From: Roseomonas mucosa ATCC BAA-692
Lineage (GTDB): Bacteria; Pseudomonadota; Alphaproteobacteria; Acetobacterales; Acetobacteraceae
DNA length: 64,000 nucleotides
NCBI RefSeq assembly: GCF_000622225.1
Contig: NZ_JHWD01000013.1
Location: forward strand, 58,042-122,041
Direction of reading: 5' to 3'
In this document: piece after piece, positions 28,716 through 36,886 of the stretch
Position numbering within the stretch: position 1 is the stretch's first letter
How the letters are laid out: each line of letters starts with the position of its first letter
Made by a program: the position numbers and the translations under genes
The notes under the pieces: generated by a model
Told to the model about the DNA's origin: nothing
Database searches by the model: none
The model's input: the letters and a program-made list of their open reading frames with translations, nothing else

Positions 28716-29921
28716 ATGGCGCGCAGCGCGGCGCTGCCGGCGCTCCGCGACCGGGCGGCCCCGGTCCCGATCCCGCGCGAGGCCCTGGCCGCGGGGGTAC
28801 TCCTCGCCCTGGCGGCGCTCGCGCCCTTCCTGCTGGGCTGGCTCTCGGTGGCGCCGAATCGGCTAATCTCGCCGCGCCCGGTGGCGCTGCCGCTGACGCC
28901 GCCGGTCTGGGCGGCCGTGGCGGTCTTCCTGCTGTCCGCCCTGGTCGCCGCGGCCCTGGCCCGGCGCGCGGCGCTGCTGCCCTGGGCCGAGGCGCTGGTG
29001 GCGCTCGCCGTGCTCGCCATGCTGGCGGCCACGGGCCTCGGGGCTGCGGCGGCCCTGTCGGAGGCCTCGCCCGTCGCCCGTGCCGCTCCGGCGGCCGGGG
29101 TCTGGCTGGGCCTGCTGCTGTCCGCCCTGGCGGCGGGGTGCTGCGCCGCCGGGCGGGGCGGCACGCCGGGGCGCTTCCTGCTGGCCCTGGGCCTGGGCCT
29201 CGCGCTGCTGGTGGGCAGCGGCCTGCTCGATTCCCTTTCCCTGCTGCGGGAGGCCGCCTCGCGCGGCGCCGAGTTGCGGGGCGCCCTGCTGGAACATGTC
29301 TTCATCGCCGCCGCCTCGCTGCTGCTGGCTTCGCTGGTGGCGGTCCCGCTCTCGGTCCTGGCGCTGCGCCGCCCCAGGCTCGAAGCCATGCTGCTGGGCT
29401 TCGCCAACGGCTTGCAGGTGGTGCCCTCCATCGCCCTGTTCGGACTGCTGATGGCGCCGCTGGCGGCGCTCGCCACCGCCTTTCCTGTCCTGCGCGCCCT
29501 CGGCATTGGCGGGATCGGCCCGGCCCCGGCGGTGCTGGCGATCGGCGGCTACCTGTTGCTGCCGCTGGCGGCGGGGGTGCTGTCCGGGCTGCGCGCCGTG
29601 CCCGCCCCGGTGCTGGACGCCGCCACCGGCCAGGGGCTCGGCCCGTCGCAGATCCTGTGGCGGGTGCGGCTGCCGCTCGGCGCCGGGATCGTGCTGGGCG
29701 GGCTGCGCACGGCGGTGATCCAGGCGATCGGCCTTGCCACCCTGGCGGCGCTGATCGGCGGCGGCGGGCTGGGACGGCTGGTCTTCCTGGGCGTCGGTCA
29801 GCTGGCGACGGACCTGATCCTGCTCGGCGTGCTGCCGGTGGTGGCGCTGTCGCTGGCGGCGGATGCCGGGCTGGCGGCGCTGCAATCCTGGCTGTCGCGG
29901 CGCCATGGCGGTGCGGCATGA
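28716..29921 (+). CDS. Osmoprotectant ABC transporter permease (YehY-like)
   Basis: A 401-residue permease. The C-terminal ~210 residues form the BPD_transp_1 domain, with the EAA-loop region in DAATGQGLGPSQILWRVRLP. The N-terminal ~190 residues add about five further hydrophobic helices and an Ala/Leu-rich region, as in YehY rather than the short OpuBB type. The start immediately follows the binding-protein stop. It pairs with the second permease at 30871 to form a heterodimeric channel. Confidence 0.9.
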   Translation: MARSAALPALRDRAAPVPIPREALAAGVLLALAALAPFLLGWLSVAPNRLISPRPVALPLTPPVWAAVAVFLLSALVAAALARRAALLPWAEALVALAVLAMLAATGLGAAAALSEASPVARAAPAAGVWLGLLLSALAAGCCAAGRGGTPGRFLLALGLGLALLVGSGLLDSLSLLREAASRGAELRGALLEHVFIAAASLLLASLVAVPLSVLALRRPRLEAMLLGFANGLQVVPSIALFGLLMAPLAALATAFPVLRALGIGGIGPAPAVLAIGGYLLLPLAAGVLSGLRAVPAPVLDAATGQGLGPSQILWRVRLPLGAGIVLGGLRTAVIQAIGLATLAALIGGGGLGRLVFLGVGQLATDLILLGVLPVVALSLAADAGLAALQSWLSRRHGGAA

Positions 29922-30874
29922 TCCGCTTCGAGGGGGCCACCAAGACCTATGGCGCCCGCCGCGCCGTGGATGCCGTCAGCCTGGAGATCCGGGACGGGCG
30001 GTTCTGCGTGCTGCTGGGCGAATCGGGTTCCGGCAAGTCCACGCTGATGCGGATGGTGAACCGGCTGGTGCGGCCGGATGGCGGCCGCGTGACGCTGGAC
30101 GGCCGTGACGTCGCCCAGGCCGATCCGGAGGCGCTGCGCCGGGGGATCGGCTACGTGATCCAGTCGGTGGGGCTGTTTCCGCATTGGCGGGTGGCGGAGA
30201 ACGTCGCCACCGTGCCCCGGCTGCTGGGCTGGGACGCGGCGCGGATCGCCCGCCGGGTGGAGGAGCTGCTTTCCCTGGTGGGGCTCGATCCGGAGCGCTT
30301 CGCCGCGCGCTGGCCGCACGAGCTCTCGGGCGGGCAGGCGCAGCGGGTCGGGCTGGCGCGGGCGCTGGCGGCGGACCCGCCGGTGCTGCTGATGGACGAG
30401 CCCTTCTCCGCCCTTGACCCCAGCATCCGCCGTAGCCTGCAGCGGGAGATGCGCGCCATCCATGCCCGCACCGGCAAGACCATCCTCTTCGTGACGCATG
30501 ACGTGGAGGAGGCGCTGACCCTGGCCGACCAACTCGCCGTGCTGCGGGACGGGAAGCTGGTGGCCAGCGGCACCCCGGCCGAGGTGCTGGAACGGCAGGC
30601 CGATGGCGCGGTGCGCGAACTGCTGGGCGAGGAGGCACTGGCCTTTCACCGCCTCGCCACCCAGCCCGCCCGGCGCCATGCCCGGGCGGTGGCGGAGCCC
30701 GGGGAAAGCGACCTGCCCCTGCTGCCGGCGGAGGCCACGCTGAAGCAGGCGCTGCTGTTGATGCTGGACCGGCGGACGGATCGCCTCGTGCTGGAGGCGG
30801 AGGAAGCCGGCCCGCCACGCATCCTGCACCTGGGCGACCTGCTGTCCCCGGCTGGGGACCGGGCGCGGGCATGA
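29918..30874 (+). CDS. Osmoprotectant ABC transporter ATP-binding protein (YehX/OpuBA-like)
   Basis: A 318-residue ATPase. Walker A is GESGSGKST, the signature LSGGQAQRV, Walker B VLLMDEPFSALD, with the switch His in VTHDVEE. The segment IGYVIQSVGLFPHW is characteristic of the OpuA/ProV/YehX class. A C-terminal extension of ~80 residues is in the position of a CBS-type regulatory region but is shorter and not clearly CBS. It overlaps the previous gene by 4 nt (ATGA) and the next by 4 nt. Confidence 0.92.
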   Translation: MIRFEGATKTYGARRAVDAVSLEIRDGRFCVLLGESGSGKSTLMRMVNRLVRPDGGRVTLDGRDVAQADPEALRRGIGYVIQSVGLFPHWRVAENVATVPRLLGWDAARIARRVEELLSLVGLDPERFAARWPHELSGGQAQRVGLARALAADPPVLLMDEPFSALDPSIRRSLQREMRAIHARTGKTILFVTHDVEEALTLADQLAVLRDGKLVASGTPAEVLERQADGAVRELLGEEALAFHRLATQPARRHARAVAEPGESDLPLLPAEATLKQALLLMLDRRTDRLVLEAEEAGPPRILHLGDLLSPAGDRARA

Positions 30875-31596
30875 GGGGCCGCCTGCCGCGCCTTCTGGCC
30901 GAGGCGGCGCTGTTCCTGCTGGCGCTGCTGGCCGCGCCGCATCTGGGCGCGCTCTGGGGCGGCCTTTTCCCGGAGGTGTCGCGCCCGGTCTGGACCTCGG
31001 AAAGCTGGTTCGTCCTGCTCGGCAGCCACCTCGCCCTGTCGCTGGGCGCAGCCCTGGCGGCGACGGCACTGGGGCTGGCGGCAGGCGTGCTGGCCAGCCG
31101 TCCCACCGGGCGCCGGCTGCGGCCGCTGCTGGACGCGCTCTTCTCCCTGGCCCAGTCGGTGCCGCCGGTGGCGGTGATCGCCCTGGCCCTGCCGCTGCTG
31201 GGCTTCGGTGCCGCGCCCACCCTGCTGGCCCTGGTGCTCTACGCCGCCCTGCCGGTGATGCGGGCGGCGGCCGGAGGGCTGGATGCCGTGCCCGGCCCGG
31301 TGCGCGACGCCGCCCAGGGGCTTGGCCTGGGACCGGCGCGGCAGCTTTTCCAGGTCGAGCTTCCGCTTGCCCTGCCGGTGATCCTGTCCGGCCTGCGCAT
31401 CGCGGTGGTGCTGTCCATCGCCACCGCGGCGGTGGGGGCGGTGGCCGGGGCGCGCTGCCTGGGTACGCCCATCGTGGTCGGGCTGTCGAACGGCAATCCC
31501 GCCTGGGTGCTGCAAGGCGGCATCTTCACCGCTTGGCTGGCCCTGCTGGCGGACCGGGCCCTGCGCCTGCTCGCCCCGGCCCGGCCCGGCCTCTGA
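30871..31596 (+). CDS. Osmoprotectant ABC transporter permease (YehW-like)
   Basis: A 241-residue inner-membrane protein with about six helices and the permease coupling loop DAAQGLGLGPARQLFQVELP. A segment in the last third (GARCLGTPIVVGLSN) corresponds to the conserved YehW/OpuBD region. It is shorter than the partner permease at 28716 because it lacks extra N-terminal helices. ATG at 30871 overlaps the ATPase stop. Confidence 0.9.
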   Translation: MRGRLPRLLAEAALFLLALLAAPHLGALWGGLFPEVSRPVWTSESWFVLLGSHLALSLGAALAATALGLAAGVLASRPTGRRLRPLLDALFSLAQSVPPVAVIALALPLLGFGAAPTLLALVLYAALPVMRAAAGGLDAVPGPVRDAAQGLGLGPARQLFQVELPLALPVILSGLRIAVVLSIATAAVGAVAGARCLGTPIVVGLSNGNPAWVLQGGIFTAWLALLADRALRLLAPARPGL

Positions 31597-31618
31597 CCGC
31601 CCGGGGAGACGCACCGCC

Positions 31619-32152
31619 ATCGAGACCGGCCCCCATTCCAACCGGACGCCGCCCCCGGAGCTGACGCCCCTGCCCTGGCCACCGCCGGGCGCGCTGGCCG
31701 TCACCCATTGCCCGGGGTGCTACGGTGATCTCGCCGTCGACCTGGCCGCCCTGCGGCGCTGGGGGGCGAACTGGCTGCTCAGCCTTTGCAAGCCGGGCGA
31801 GTTCCCCGATGCCACGGCGCTGGAGGCGCGGCTCGCCCGCGCGCATATCGGCTGGGTCCGCTTTCCCATCCCGGACTGCGGCATCCCCGCCCCGGGCCAG
31901 GGCTGGCGGACGCTGGCGGACCAGACCCTGGAACGGCTCGATGCCAGGGAAAGGGTGGCGATCCACTGCTGGGGCGGCCGGGGCCGTTCCGGCACCCTGG
32001 CCGCGGCGCTGCTGCTGGCCCGGGGGCTGTCGGCGCCAGAGGCCATCGCGCAGGTGCGACGGGCAAGGCCGAGGGCGATCGAGGCGGCGGAACAGGAGGC
32101 CTGGGTGCTGGCCCAACAGGGCTGGCGGAGGCCAGGGACCGGCCGTGGCTAG
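31619..32152 (+). CDS. Dual-specificity-type protein phosphatase with non-ATG start
   Basis: The frame encodes a cysteine phosphatase domain: HCWGGRGRSG is a complete HCxxGxxR catalytic loop, preceded by VRFPIPDCGIPAPG, where the general-acid Asp would lie. The protein would be ~177 residues with a Pro-rich N-terminus. No ATG, GTG or TTG exists in this frame between well inside the upstream permease gene and GTG 31955, which is too late because it cuts off half the domain. ATC 31619 lies 10 nt after a GGGGAG site and is proposed as the start; CTG codons further in are alternatives. It follows the importer operon by 22 nt. Confidence 0.6.
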   Translation: METGPHSNRTPPPELTPLPWPPPGALAVTHCPGCYGDLAVDLAALRRWGANWLLSLCKPGEFPDATALEARLARAHIGWVRFPIPDCGIPAPGQGWRTLADQTLERLDARERVAIHCWGGRGRSGTLAAALLLARGLSAPEAIAQVRRARPRAIEAAEQEAWVLAQQGWRRPGTGRG

Positions 32153-32464
32153 ATCATGTCGCCGGAACCCATGCCTTCGCCGCGTATGCCCGGCGCCATT
32201 TGTTCGGGATTCGAATTCAAGCTTCCGGGGGCGATGGCGGCCCAGGGCGACCGGCCCAGGGCCGGATGCTCCGCGCGCCCGCAAGAGCCATCCGGCTCCC
32301 GGGGTGCCCATCGAAAAGGGCGGGGCCGCAAGACCTATGGACACCCGCCCCCATTCCGGTCCATCACCCGCCCCCTGTTCCGACCGACGCCCTCGTCTTC
32401 CCACCCGGGATTTTTCCGGGCCGGGAGGTACGGGCGGCGACCCTTGCCCTTTCAGGAGCCGTCC
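32153..32464. other. Leader region upstream of the VLCFA operon
   Basis: About 310 nt without a supported gene. The part at 32198-32228 is AT-richer and contains a GGATTCGAATTC segment; the operon promoter is probably here. An AGGAG ribosome site at 32455-32459 serves acpXL. Confidence 0.4.
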
Positions 32465-32746
32465 ATGGCCTCGGCCTTCGAGCGCATCGCCGACATCATC
32501 GCCGCCAATTCCGAAGTCCCGCGCGACAAGATCACCCCCGACAGCCATGTGATCGACGATCTGGGCATCGACAGCCTGGACTTCCTCGACATCGTCTTCG
32601 CCATCGACAAGGAGTTCGGCATCAAGGTGCCGGTCGAGAAGTGGACGCAGGACGTGAATGCCGGCACCGCCCCGGCCGAGCAGTACTTCGTCATGAAGAA
32701 CCTCGCCGCCCGGGTCGAGGAACTGGTGGCGGCCAAGAGCGCCTGA
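32465..32746 (+). CDS. acpXL: Acyl carrier protein AcpXL (very-long-chain fatty acids)
   Basis: A 93-residue acyl carrier protein. Ser37 in the [20 protein letters not shown] segment is the phosphopantetheine site. The long identity with AcpXL ([19 protein letters not shown], then [11 protein letters not shown] and EQYFVMKNL) and the extended C-terminal half distinguish it from housekeeping AcpP. AcpXL carries the growing 26-30 carbon hydroxy fatty acid that is placed on lipid A. It is the first gene of a cluster laid out as in rhizobia. Confidence 0.95.
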   Translation: MASAFERIADIIAANSEVPRDKITPDSHVIDDLGIDSLDFLDIVFAIDKEFGIKVPVEKWTQDVNAGTAPAEQYFVMKNLAARVEELVAAKSA

Positions 32747-32800
32747 CGCCCGCGCTTCCCGGCATCGCCGGAAAGGATGGCCAGAGACGGAGGACGCCCG

Positions 32801-33292
32801 GTGCGCCTGGAATACTTCATGATGGTGGACCGGGTGCGGTCCTTCGACGGCGACGCCATCGCGGTGGAAAGCACCGTGCCGGAGGCCTCGCCGGTTTTCG
32901 AGGGGCATTTCCCCGGCCATCCGCTGGTGCCGGGCGTGCTGCTGGTGGAAACCATGGCCCAGGCCTCGGGCTGGCTGCTGCTGGCGCGCAACGGGCTGTC
33001 CGCGATGCCCTTCCTCTCCTCGGTGAAGGAGGCGAAGTTCCGCTCCTTCGTGGGACCGGGCGCGAAGCTCGAGGTCACCGCCCGGATCGTGCATGACGGC
33101 TCCGGCTATGCCGTGACGGCGGCGCGCATCGAGAGCGGCGGCAAGCGCCTCTGCGATGCCGAGATCATGCTGCGGATCATGCCCTTCCCCGCCCCGGAAC
33201 TGGCCCAGGCGATGCGCGAGCGCGCCGCTTCTATCGGCCTGGACGCGGCGTTGGCCGCCACCCGTTCCTCTCTCCAGGAAGCCCCCCGCTGA
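32801..33292 (+). CDS. fabZXL: 3-hydroxyacyl-ACP dehydratase FabZXL
   Basis: A 163-residue hot-dog dehydratase of the FabZ family that removes water from 3-hydroxyacyl-AcpXL during elongation. His36 (GHFPGHP) and Glu50 (GVLLVETMAQ) are the catalytic pair with the usual 14-residue spacing. A ~25-residue C-terminal extension goes beyond housekeeping FabZ. The start is taken as GTG 32801, 7 nt after GGAGG, giving the family start MRLEYF; ATG 32777 is an alternative. Its stop overlaps the next start (TGATG). Confidence 0.9.
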   Translation: MRLEYFMMVDRVRSFDGDAIAVESTVPEASPVFEGHFPGHPLVPGVLLVETMAQASGWLLLARNGLSAMPFLSSVKEAKFRSFVGPGAKLEVTARIVHDGSGYAVTAARIESGGKRLCDAEIMLRIMPFPAPELAQAMRERAASIGLDAALAATRSSLQEAPR

Positions 33293-34482
33293 TGCGCCAG
33301 CGAGACGTCGTCATCACCGGCATCGGCCTCGTCACCTCCCTGGGCGAAGGAAACGACGCGCACTGGGAAGTGCTGCACGCGTCGGATCGCCGCCCGGTGC
33401 TGGACGAAACGGGCTTCGCGCCCTGGACGGTGCATCCCCTGCCCGCCCTGGACCTCGACCGGCAGATCCCCAAGCGCGGCGACCAGCGGCAGATGGAGCC
33501 CTGGCAGCGGCTGAACACCTATGCCGCCGGCCTGGCGCTGGACGATGCCGGGGCGCGCGGCCTGGTGGGCGAGACGCATCTGGTGGTGGCCGCCGGCGGC
33601 GGCGAGCGCGACGTCGCGCTGGACGAGCAGATCACCGCGGAACTGGCCCAGAGCAGCGACCGGGGTGCCCGGCTGAACGAGATGCTGGCCACCGGCCTGC
33701 GGCCGACGCTGTTCCTGGCGCAGCTTTCCAACCTCGTGGCCGGCAACATCTCCATCGTGCACGGCGTCACCGGCTCCTCCCGCACCCTGATGGGGGAAGA
33801 GGTGGCCGCGGCCGATGCGCTGCGCATCGCCCGGGCGCGGATCGGCGAGGGGCGCGGCGAGATCGCGCTGGTCGGCGGCGGCTTCGCCGCCTCGCGCTGG
33901 GACATGCTGATCCTCTATGCCCGCAGCGGGCTGTGGCAGGGAGGGTTCCGCCCCCTTTCCGAGCGCGAGGGCGGCGGCATGGTGCTGGGCTCCATGGCCG
34001 CCTATCTCGTGCTGGAAGCCGCCGAGCATGCCCGCGCGCGCGGCGCCAGGGCGCTCGCCCGGCTCGATGCCGTGGCCACGGATTCCGCCCGCCGTTCCGC
34101 TCCTGGCCAGTCCGCCGCAACCGCCACGGCGCTGCTGCCGCTGGTGGGCGGCCCGGCCCGTGCGGTGATCTCCGGCGCCTCCGGCGCCCCCGCCGCCTGG
34201 GCCGAGGAAGAGCGCTTCCTGGCCTCGCTCGGCGATGGCGTGGCGGCGGCGGTGCCGCGCCGCACCGGCAGCCTGCTCGGCCATGGGCTGGAAGGCACCT
34301 TCATGGTCAACACCGCCCTGGCGGCGCTGGCGCTGTCGCGCGGCGGCTTCTACCCGCCGATCGACCCGGCGGACCCGGAGGCCGGAACGGGCGAGGCCGC
34401 CGCACCCGATCGCATCCTCGTCACCGGCTTCGGCCAGTGGCGCGGCGAGGCCCTGGCCAGCCTGTCGAAAGCGGAGGCGTGA
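33292..34482 (+). CDS. fabF2XL: Ketosynthase-like protein FabF2XL lacking the active-site Cys
   Basis: A 396-residue member of the beta-ketoacyl-ACP synthase family. The thiolase fold is evident (VVITGIGLVTSLGEGNDAHW at the N-terminus; LGHGLEGTFMVNTALAALAL near the C-terminus). Where active synthases have the TACATG Cys loop, this reads IVHGVTGSS, with Gly158 at the Cys position. The first catalytic His (NAHGTGTP) is also absent, replaced by a SGASGAPAAW region. The second His (GSLLGHG) remains. It resembles a chain-length-factor-like partner of the next gene; that role is inferred. It starts within the FabZ stop and ends 5 nt before fabF1XL. Confidence 0.87.
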   Translation: MRQRDVVITGIGLVTSLGEGNDAHWEVLHASDRRPVLDETGFAPWTVHPLPALDLDRQIPKRGDQRQMEPWQRLNTYAAGLALDDAGARGLVGETHLVVAAGGGERDVALDEQITAELAQSSDRGARLNEMLATGLRPTLFLAQLSNLVAGNISIVHGVTGSSRTLMGEEVAAADALRIARARIGEGRGEIALVGGGFAASRWDMLILYARSGLWQGGFRPLSEREGGGMVLGSMAAYLVLEAAEHARARGARALARLDAVATDSARRSAPGQSAATATALLPLVGGPARAVISGASGAPAAWAEEERFLASLGDGVAAAVPRRTGSLLGHGLEGTFMVNTALAALALSRGGFYPPIDPADPEAGTGEAAAPDRILVTGFGQWRGEALASLSKAEA

Positions 34483-34487
34483 GCGCC

Positions 34488-35744
34488 ATGCAGGACCATT
34501 GCGGGCGGCCCCTGGTCGCCGTCACCGGCATCGGCGCCGTCACCCCGCTGGGCTTCGGCGTGGCGGAAAGCTGGTCCGCGCTGCTGGCCGGCCGTTCGGG
34601 CCTGCGGCGGATCACCCGCTTCCCGACCGAGCACCTGCGGACCAGCATCGCCGGCACGGTAGACCTCCCGGAGGAGGCCGGGCGCGAGCCCTTCTCCACT
34701 CCCGTCCGGGTGGAGCGCATTGCCGCGATCGCCGTGCAGGAGGCGCTGGAGATGGCCGCGCTGGGCCAGCCGGGCAGCTTCCCCGGCCCGCTCTTCCTCG
34801 GCATGCCGCCAGTGGAGATGGAGTGGCCGGAGCGCTTCACCCTCGCCCGGGAGGCCGGCCCCGGCTATGCCGCGATGACCCGCGCGGCGATCGGCCATCC
34901 GGAGATCCACGAGCGCATCCTCTATGGCGGCATCGGCGAGCGCCTGGCCGAACGCTTCGGCACGCGCGGCGCACCGGTGGCCATCACCACCGCCTGCGCC
35001 ACGGGCGCCTCCTCCATCCAGCTCGGCGTCGAGGCCATCCAGCGCGGCGAGGCCACGGCCTGCATCGCGGTGGGCGCGGATGGCACGGTGCAGCCGGAAT
35101 CGCTGATCCGCTTCTCGCTGCTCTCGGCCCTGTCCACCCGCAACGAGGAACCGGAGAAGGCCTCCCGCCCCTTCGAGAAGAACCGCGCGGGCTTCGTGAT
35201 GAGCGAGGGCGCGGCGGCGCTGGTGCTGGAGGATTACGACAGCGCCGTGGCGCGCGGCGCCCGCATCCTCGGCCTTGTTTCCGGCTGCGGCGAACGGGCC
35301 GACAGCTTCCACCGCACCCGTTCCAACCCGGACGGCAACGCGGTGATCGGGGCCATGCGCGTGGCCCTGTCCGATGCCGGGCTGAAGCCGGGGGACATCT
35401 CCTATGTCAACGCGCACGGCACCGGCACGCCCGAGAACGACAAGATGGAGAATCTGGGCATGCGCGCCGTGTTCGGCGAGGACGCGCCGCCGATTTCCTC
35501 CAACAAGTCGATGATCGGCCATACCCTTTCGGCCGCCGGGGCGCTGGAGGCGGTGTTCTCGCTGCTCACCATCCGCGACGGCCGCCTGCCGCCCACCATC
35601 AACTACGACGAGCCCGATCCGAGCATCACCCTGGACGTGGTGCCGAACGTGGCACGCGATGCCCAGGTGAAGCACGTGCTGTCCAATTCCTTCGGTTTCG
35701 GCGGCCAGAACACCTGCCTCGTCCTCTCGGCGGAACCGCGCTGA
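34488..35744 (+). CDS. fabF1XL: Beta-ketoacyl-ACP synthase FabF1XL
   Basis: A 418-residue condensing enzyme for very-long-chain fatty acid elongation on AcpXL. The Cys-His-His triad is complete: Cys170 (TTACATGASS), His310 (NAHGTGTPEND) and His345 (SMIGHTLSAAG). A GFGGQNTCLVL C-terminal motif is present. ATG 34488 lies 11 nt after GGAGG; GTG 34479 is too close to that site. The preceding gene is a Cys-less homologue, suggesting a heterodimer. The stop overlaps the ATG of a mini-ORF (TGATG). Confidence 0.93.
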   Translation: MQDHCGRPLVAVTGIGAVTPLGFGVAESWSALLAGRSGLRRITRFPTEHLRTSIAGTVDLPEEAGREPFSTPVRVERIAAIAVQEALEMAALGQPGSFPGPLFLGMPPVEMEWPERFTLAREAGPGYAAMTRAAIGHPEIHERILYGGIGERLAERFGTRGAPVAITTACATGASSIQLGVEAIQRGEATACIAVGADGTVQPESLIRFSLLSALSTRNEEPEKASRPFEKNRAGFVMSEGAAALVLEDYDSAVARGARILGLVSGCGERADSFHRTRSNPDGNAVIGAMRVALSDAGLKPGDISYVNAHGTGTPENDKMENLGMRAVFGEDAPPISSNKSMIGHTLSAAGALEAVFSLLTIRDGRLPPTINYDEPDPSITLDVVPNVARDAQVKHVLSNSFGFGGQNTCLVLSAEPR

Positions 35745-35854
35745 TGCGCTCCTGTCGTGGAGCATCGAAGATGCGCGGCGTGAATCGGGGTGCCCGCCTA
35801 CACCCCGATCGTGAAGCATCGAAGATGCGCAACGTGAATCGGAGTGCCCGCTGA
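35744..35854 (+). CDS. Translationally coupled 36-codon mini-ORF
   Basis: The ATG overlaps the fabF1XL stop (TGATG), and the stop overlaps the alcohol dehydrogenase start (TGATG), so this frame would be read by ribosomes passing from one gene to the next. The product is small, basic, and consists largely of two similar halves (GASKMRGVNRGAR and EASKMRNVNRSAR). I recognise no family. It may be a true peptide, or a repeat insertion that kept translational coupling intact. Confidence 0.4.
   Translation: MRSCRGASKMRGVNRGARLHPDREASKMRNVNRSAR
35757..35851 (+). repeat. Two 41-bp direct repeats, 54 bp apart
   Basis: 35757-35797 and 35811-35851 match at 37 of 41 positions. Each copy includes GCATCGAAGATGC, a 5-bp hairpin with a GAA loop. 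The 54-bp period equals 18 codons, so the reading frame through both copies is kept. It lies between fabF1XL and the alcohol dehydrogenase gene. Confidence 0.85.
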
Positions 35855-36876
35855 TGCGCGCCCTGCGCCTGCATGGCGACCGCGACCTGCGGATCGACGA
35901 CATCGCCCCGCCCCCGCCGCCCGGCCCGGGCGAGGTGCAGATCCGCCCGCTGGCGGTGGCGCTGAACCACATCGATGTCTGGGGCTGGCGCGGCATGGCC
36001 TTCGCCAAGCGCAACCTGCCCCTGGTGACGGGCGCCGAGGCGGTGGCCGAGGTGGTCTCGGCCGGCGGGGGCGTGACGGGCTGGAAGGCGGGCGACCGCG
36101 TGGCCCCCTATGGCGCGCTCACCTGCGGCCATTGCCGGGCCTGCCGCGAGGGGCGCGACAATCTTTGCGAGAATGTCGGCGGTGTGATGGGCTTCCATCT
36201 CGACGGCTTCGCGCAGGAGCTGGTGAACATCCCGGCGCGGCTGCTGATCCGCGTGCCGGAGAATGTCACGACCAACGACGCCGCCTGCGCCACCATCACC
36301 TTCTCCACCGTCGAGCACATGCTGTTCGACAACGCGAAGCTGGAGCCGGGCGAGACCATCCTGATCCAGGCCGCGGGCTCGGGCATCGGCACGGTGGCGA
36401 TCAAGGAGGCCAAGGCCATCGGCTGCACCGTCATCGCCACGGCGGGCGACGACGAGAAGTGCGCCAGGGCAAAGGAACTCGGCGCCGACCATGTGGTGAA
36501 CTACAACACCCAGAACTTTCCCACCGTCGCCCGGCGCGTGACCGGAAAGCGTGGCGTGGACGTGGTGTTCGAGCATGTCGGCGCCTCGACCTGGGCGGGC
36601 TCGCTGCTCTCGCTGCGGATGGGCGGGCGGCTGGTCACCTGCGGCTCGACCTCCGGCGTCTCGGCCGAGACCAACCTGATGATGATCTTCCAGCGCCAGC
36701 TCCGGATCTTCGGCTCCTTCGGCGCCTCCATGCGCAACGTGGCCGACGGGCTGGCCAAGATGGCGGGCGGCATGACGCCGGTGCTGGACACGGTGATCCC
36801 GCTGGAACGCTTCACCGAGGGGCTGGACCGGTTGGAAAGCCGCCGCGTCTTCGGCAAGATCGTGGTGACGCTGTAG
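35854..36876 (+). CDS. Zinc-type alcohol dehydrogenase of the VLCFA cluster
   Basis: A 340-residue medium-chain dehydrogenase/reductase. Structural zinc cysteines are in CGHCRACREGRDNLC; the catalytic domain has VTGAEAVAEVV and the NAD(P) site is AAGSGIGTVAIKEAK. In the rhizobial acpXL cluster an equivalent gene (adh2XL) occupies this position and is thought to take part in reduction during VLCFA synthesis; the exact step is not certain. The start at 35854 overlaps the mini-ORF stop. lpxXL follows after 10 nt. Confidence 0.9.
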   Translation: MRALRLHGDRDLRIDDIAPPPPPGPGEVQIRPLAVALNHIDVWGWRGMAFAKRNLPLVTGAEAVAEVVSAGGGVTGWKAGDRVAPYGALTCGHCRACREGRDNLCENVGGVMGFHLDGFAQELVNIPARLLIRVPENVTTNDAACATITFSTVEHMLFDNAKLEPGETILIQAAGSGIGTVAIKEAKAIGCTVIATAGDDEKCARAKELGADHVVNYNTQNFPTVARRVTGKRGVDVVFEHVGASTWAGSLLSLRMGGRLVTCGSTSGVSAETNLMMIFQRQLRIFGSFGASMRNVADGLAKMAGGMTPVLDTVIPLERFTEGLDRLESRRVFGKIVVTL

Positions 36877-36886
36877 GCCCGGTATC

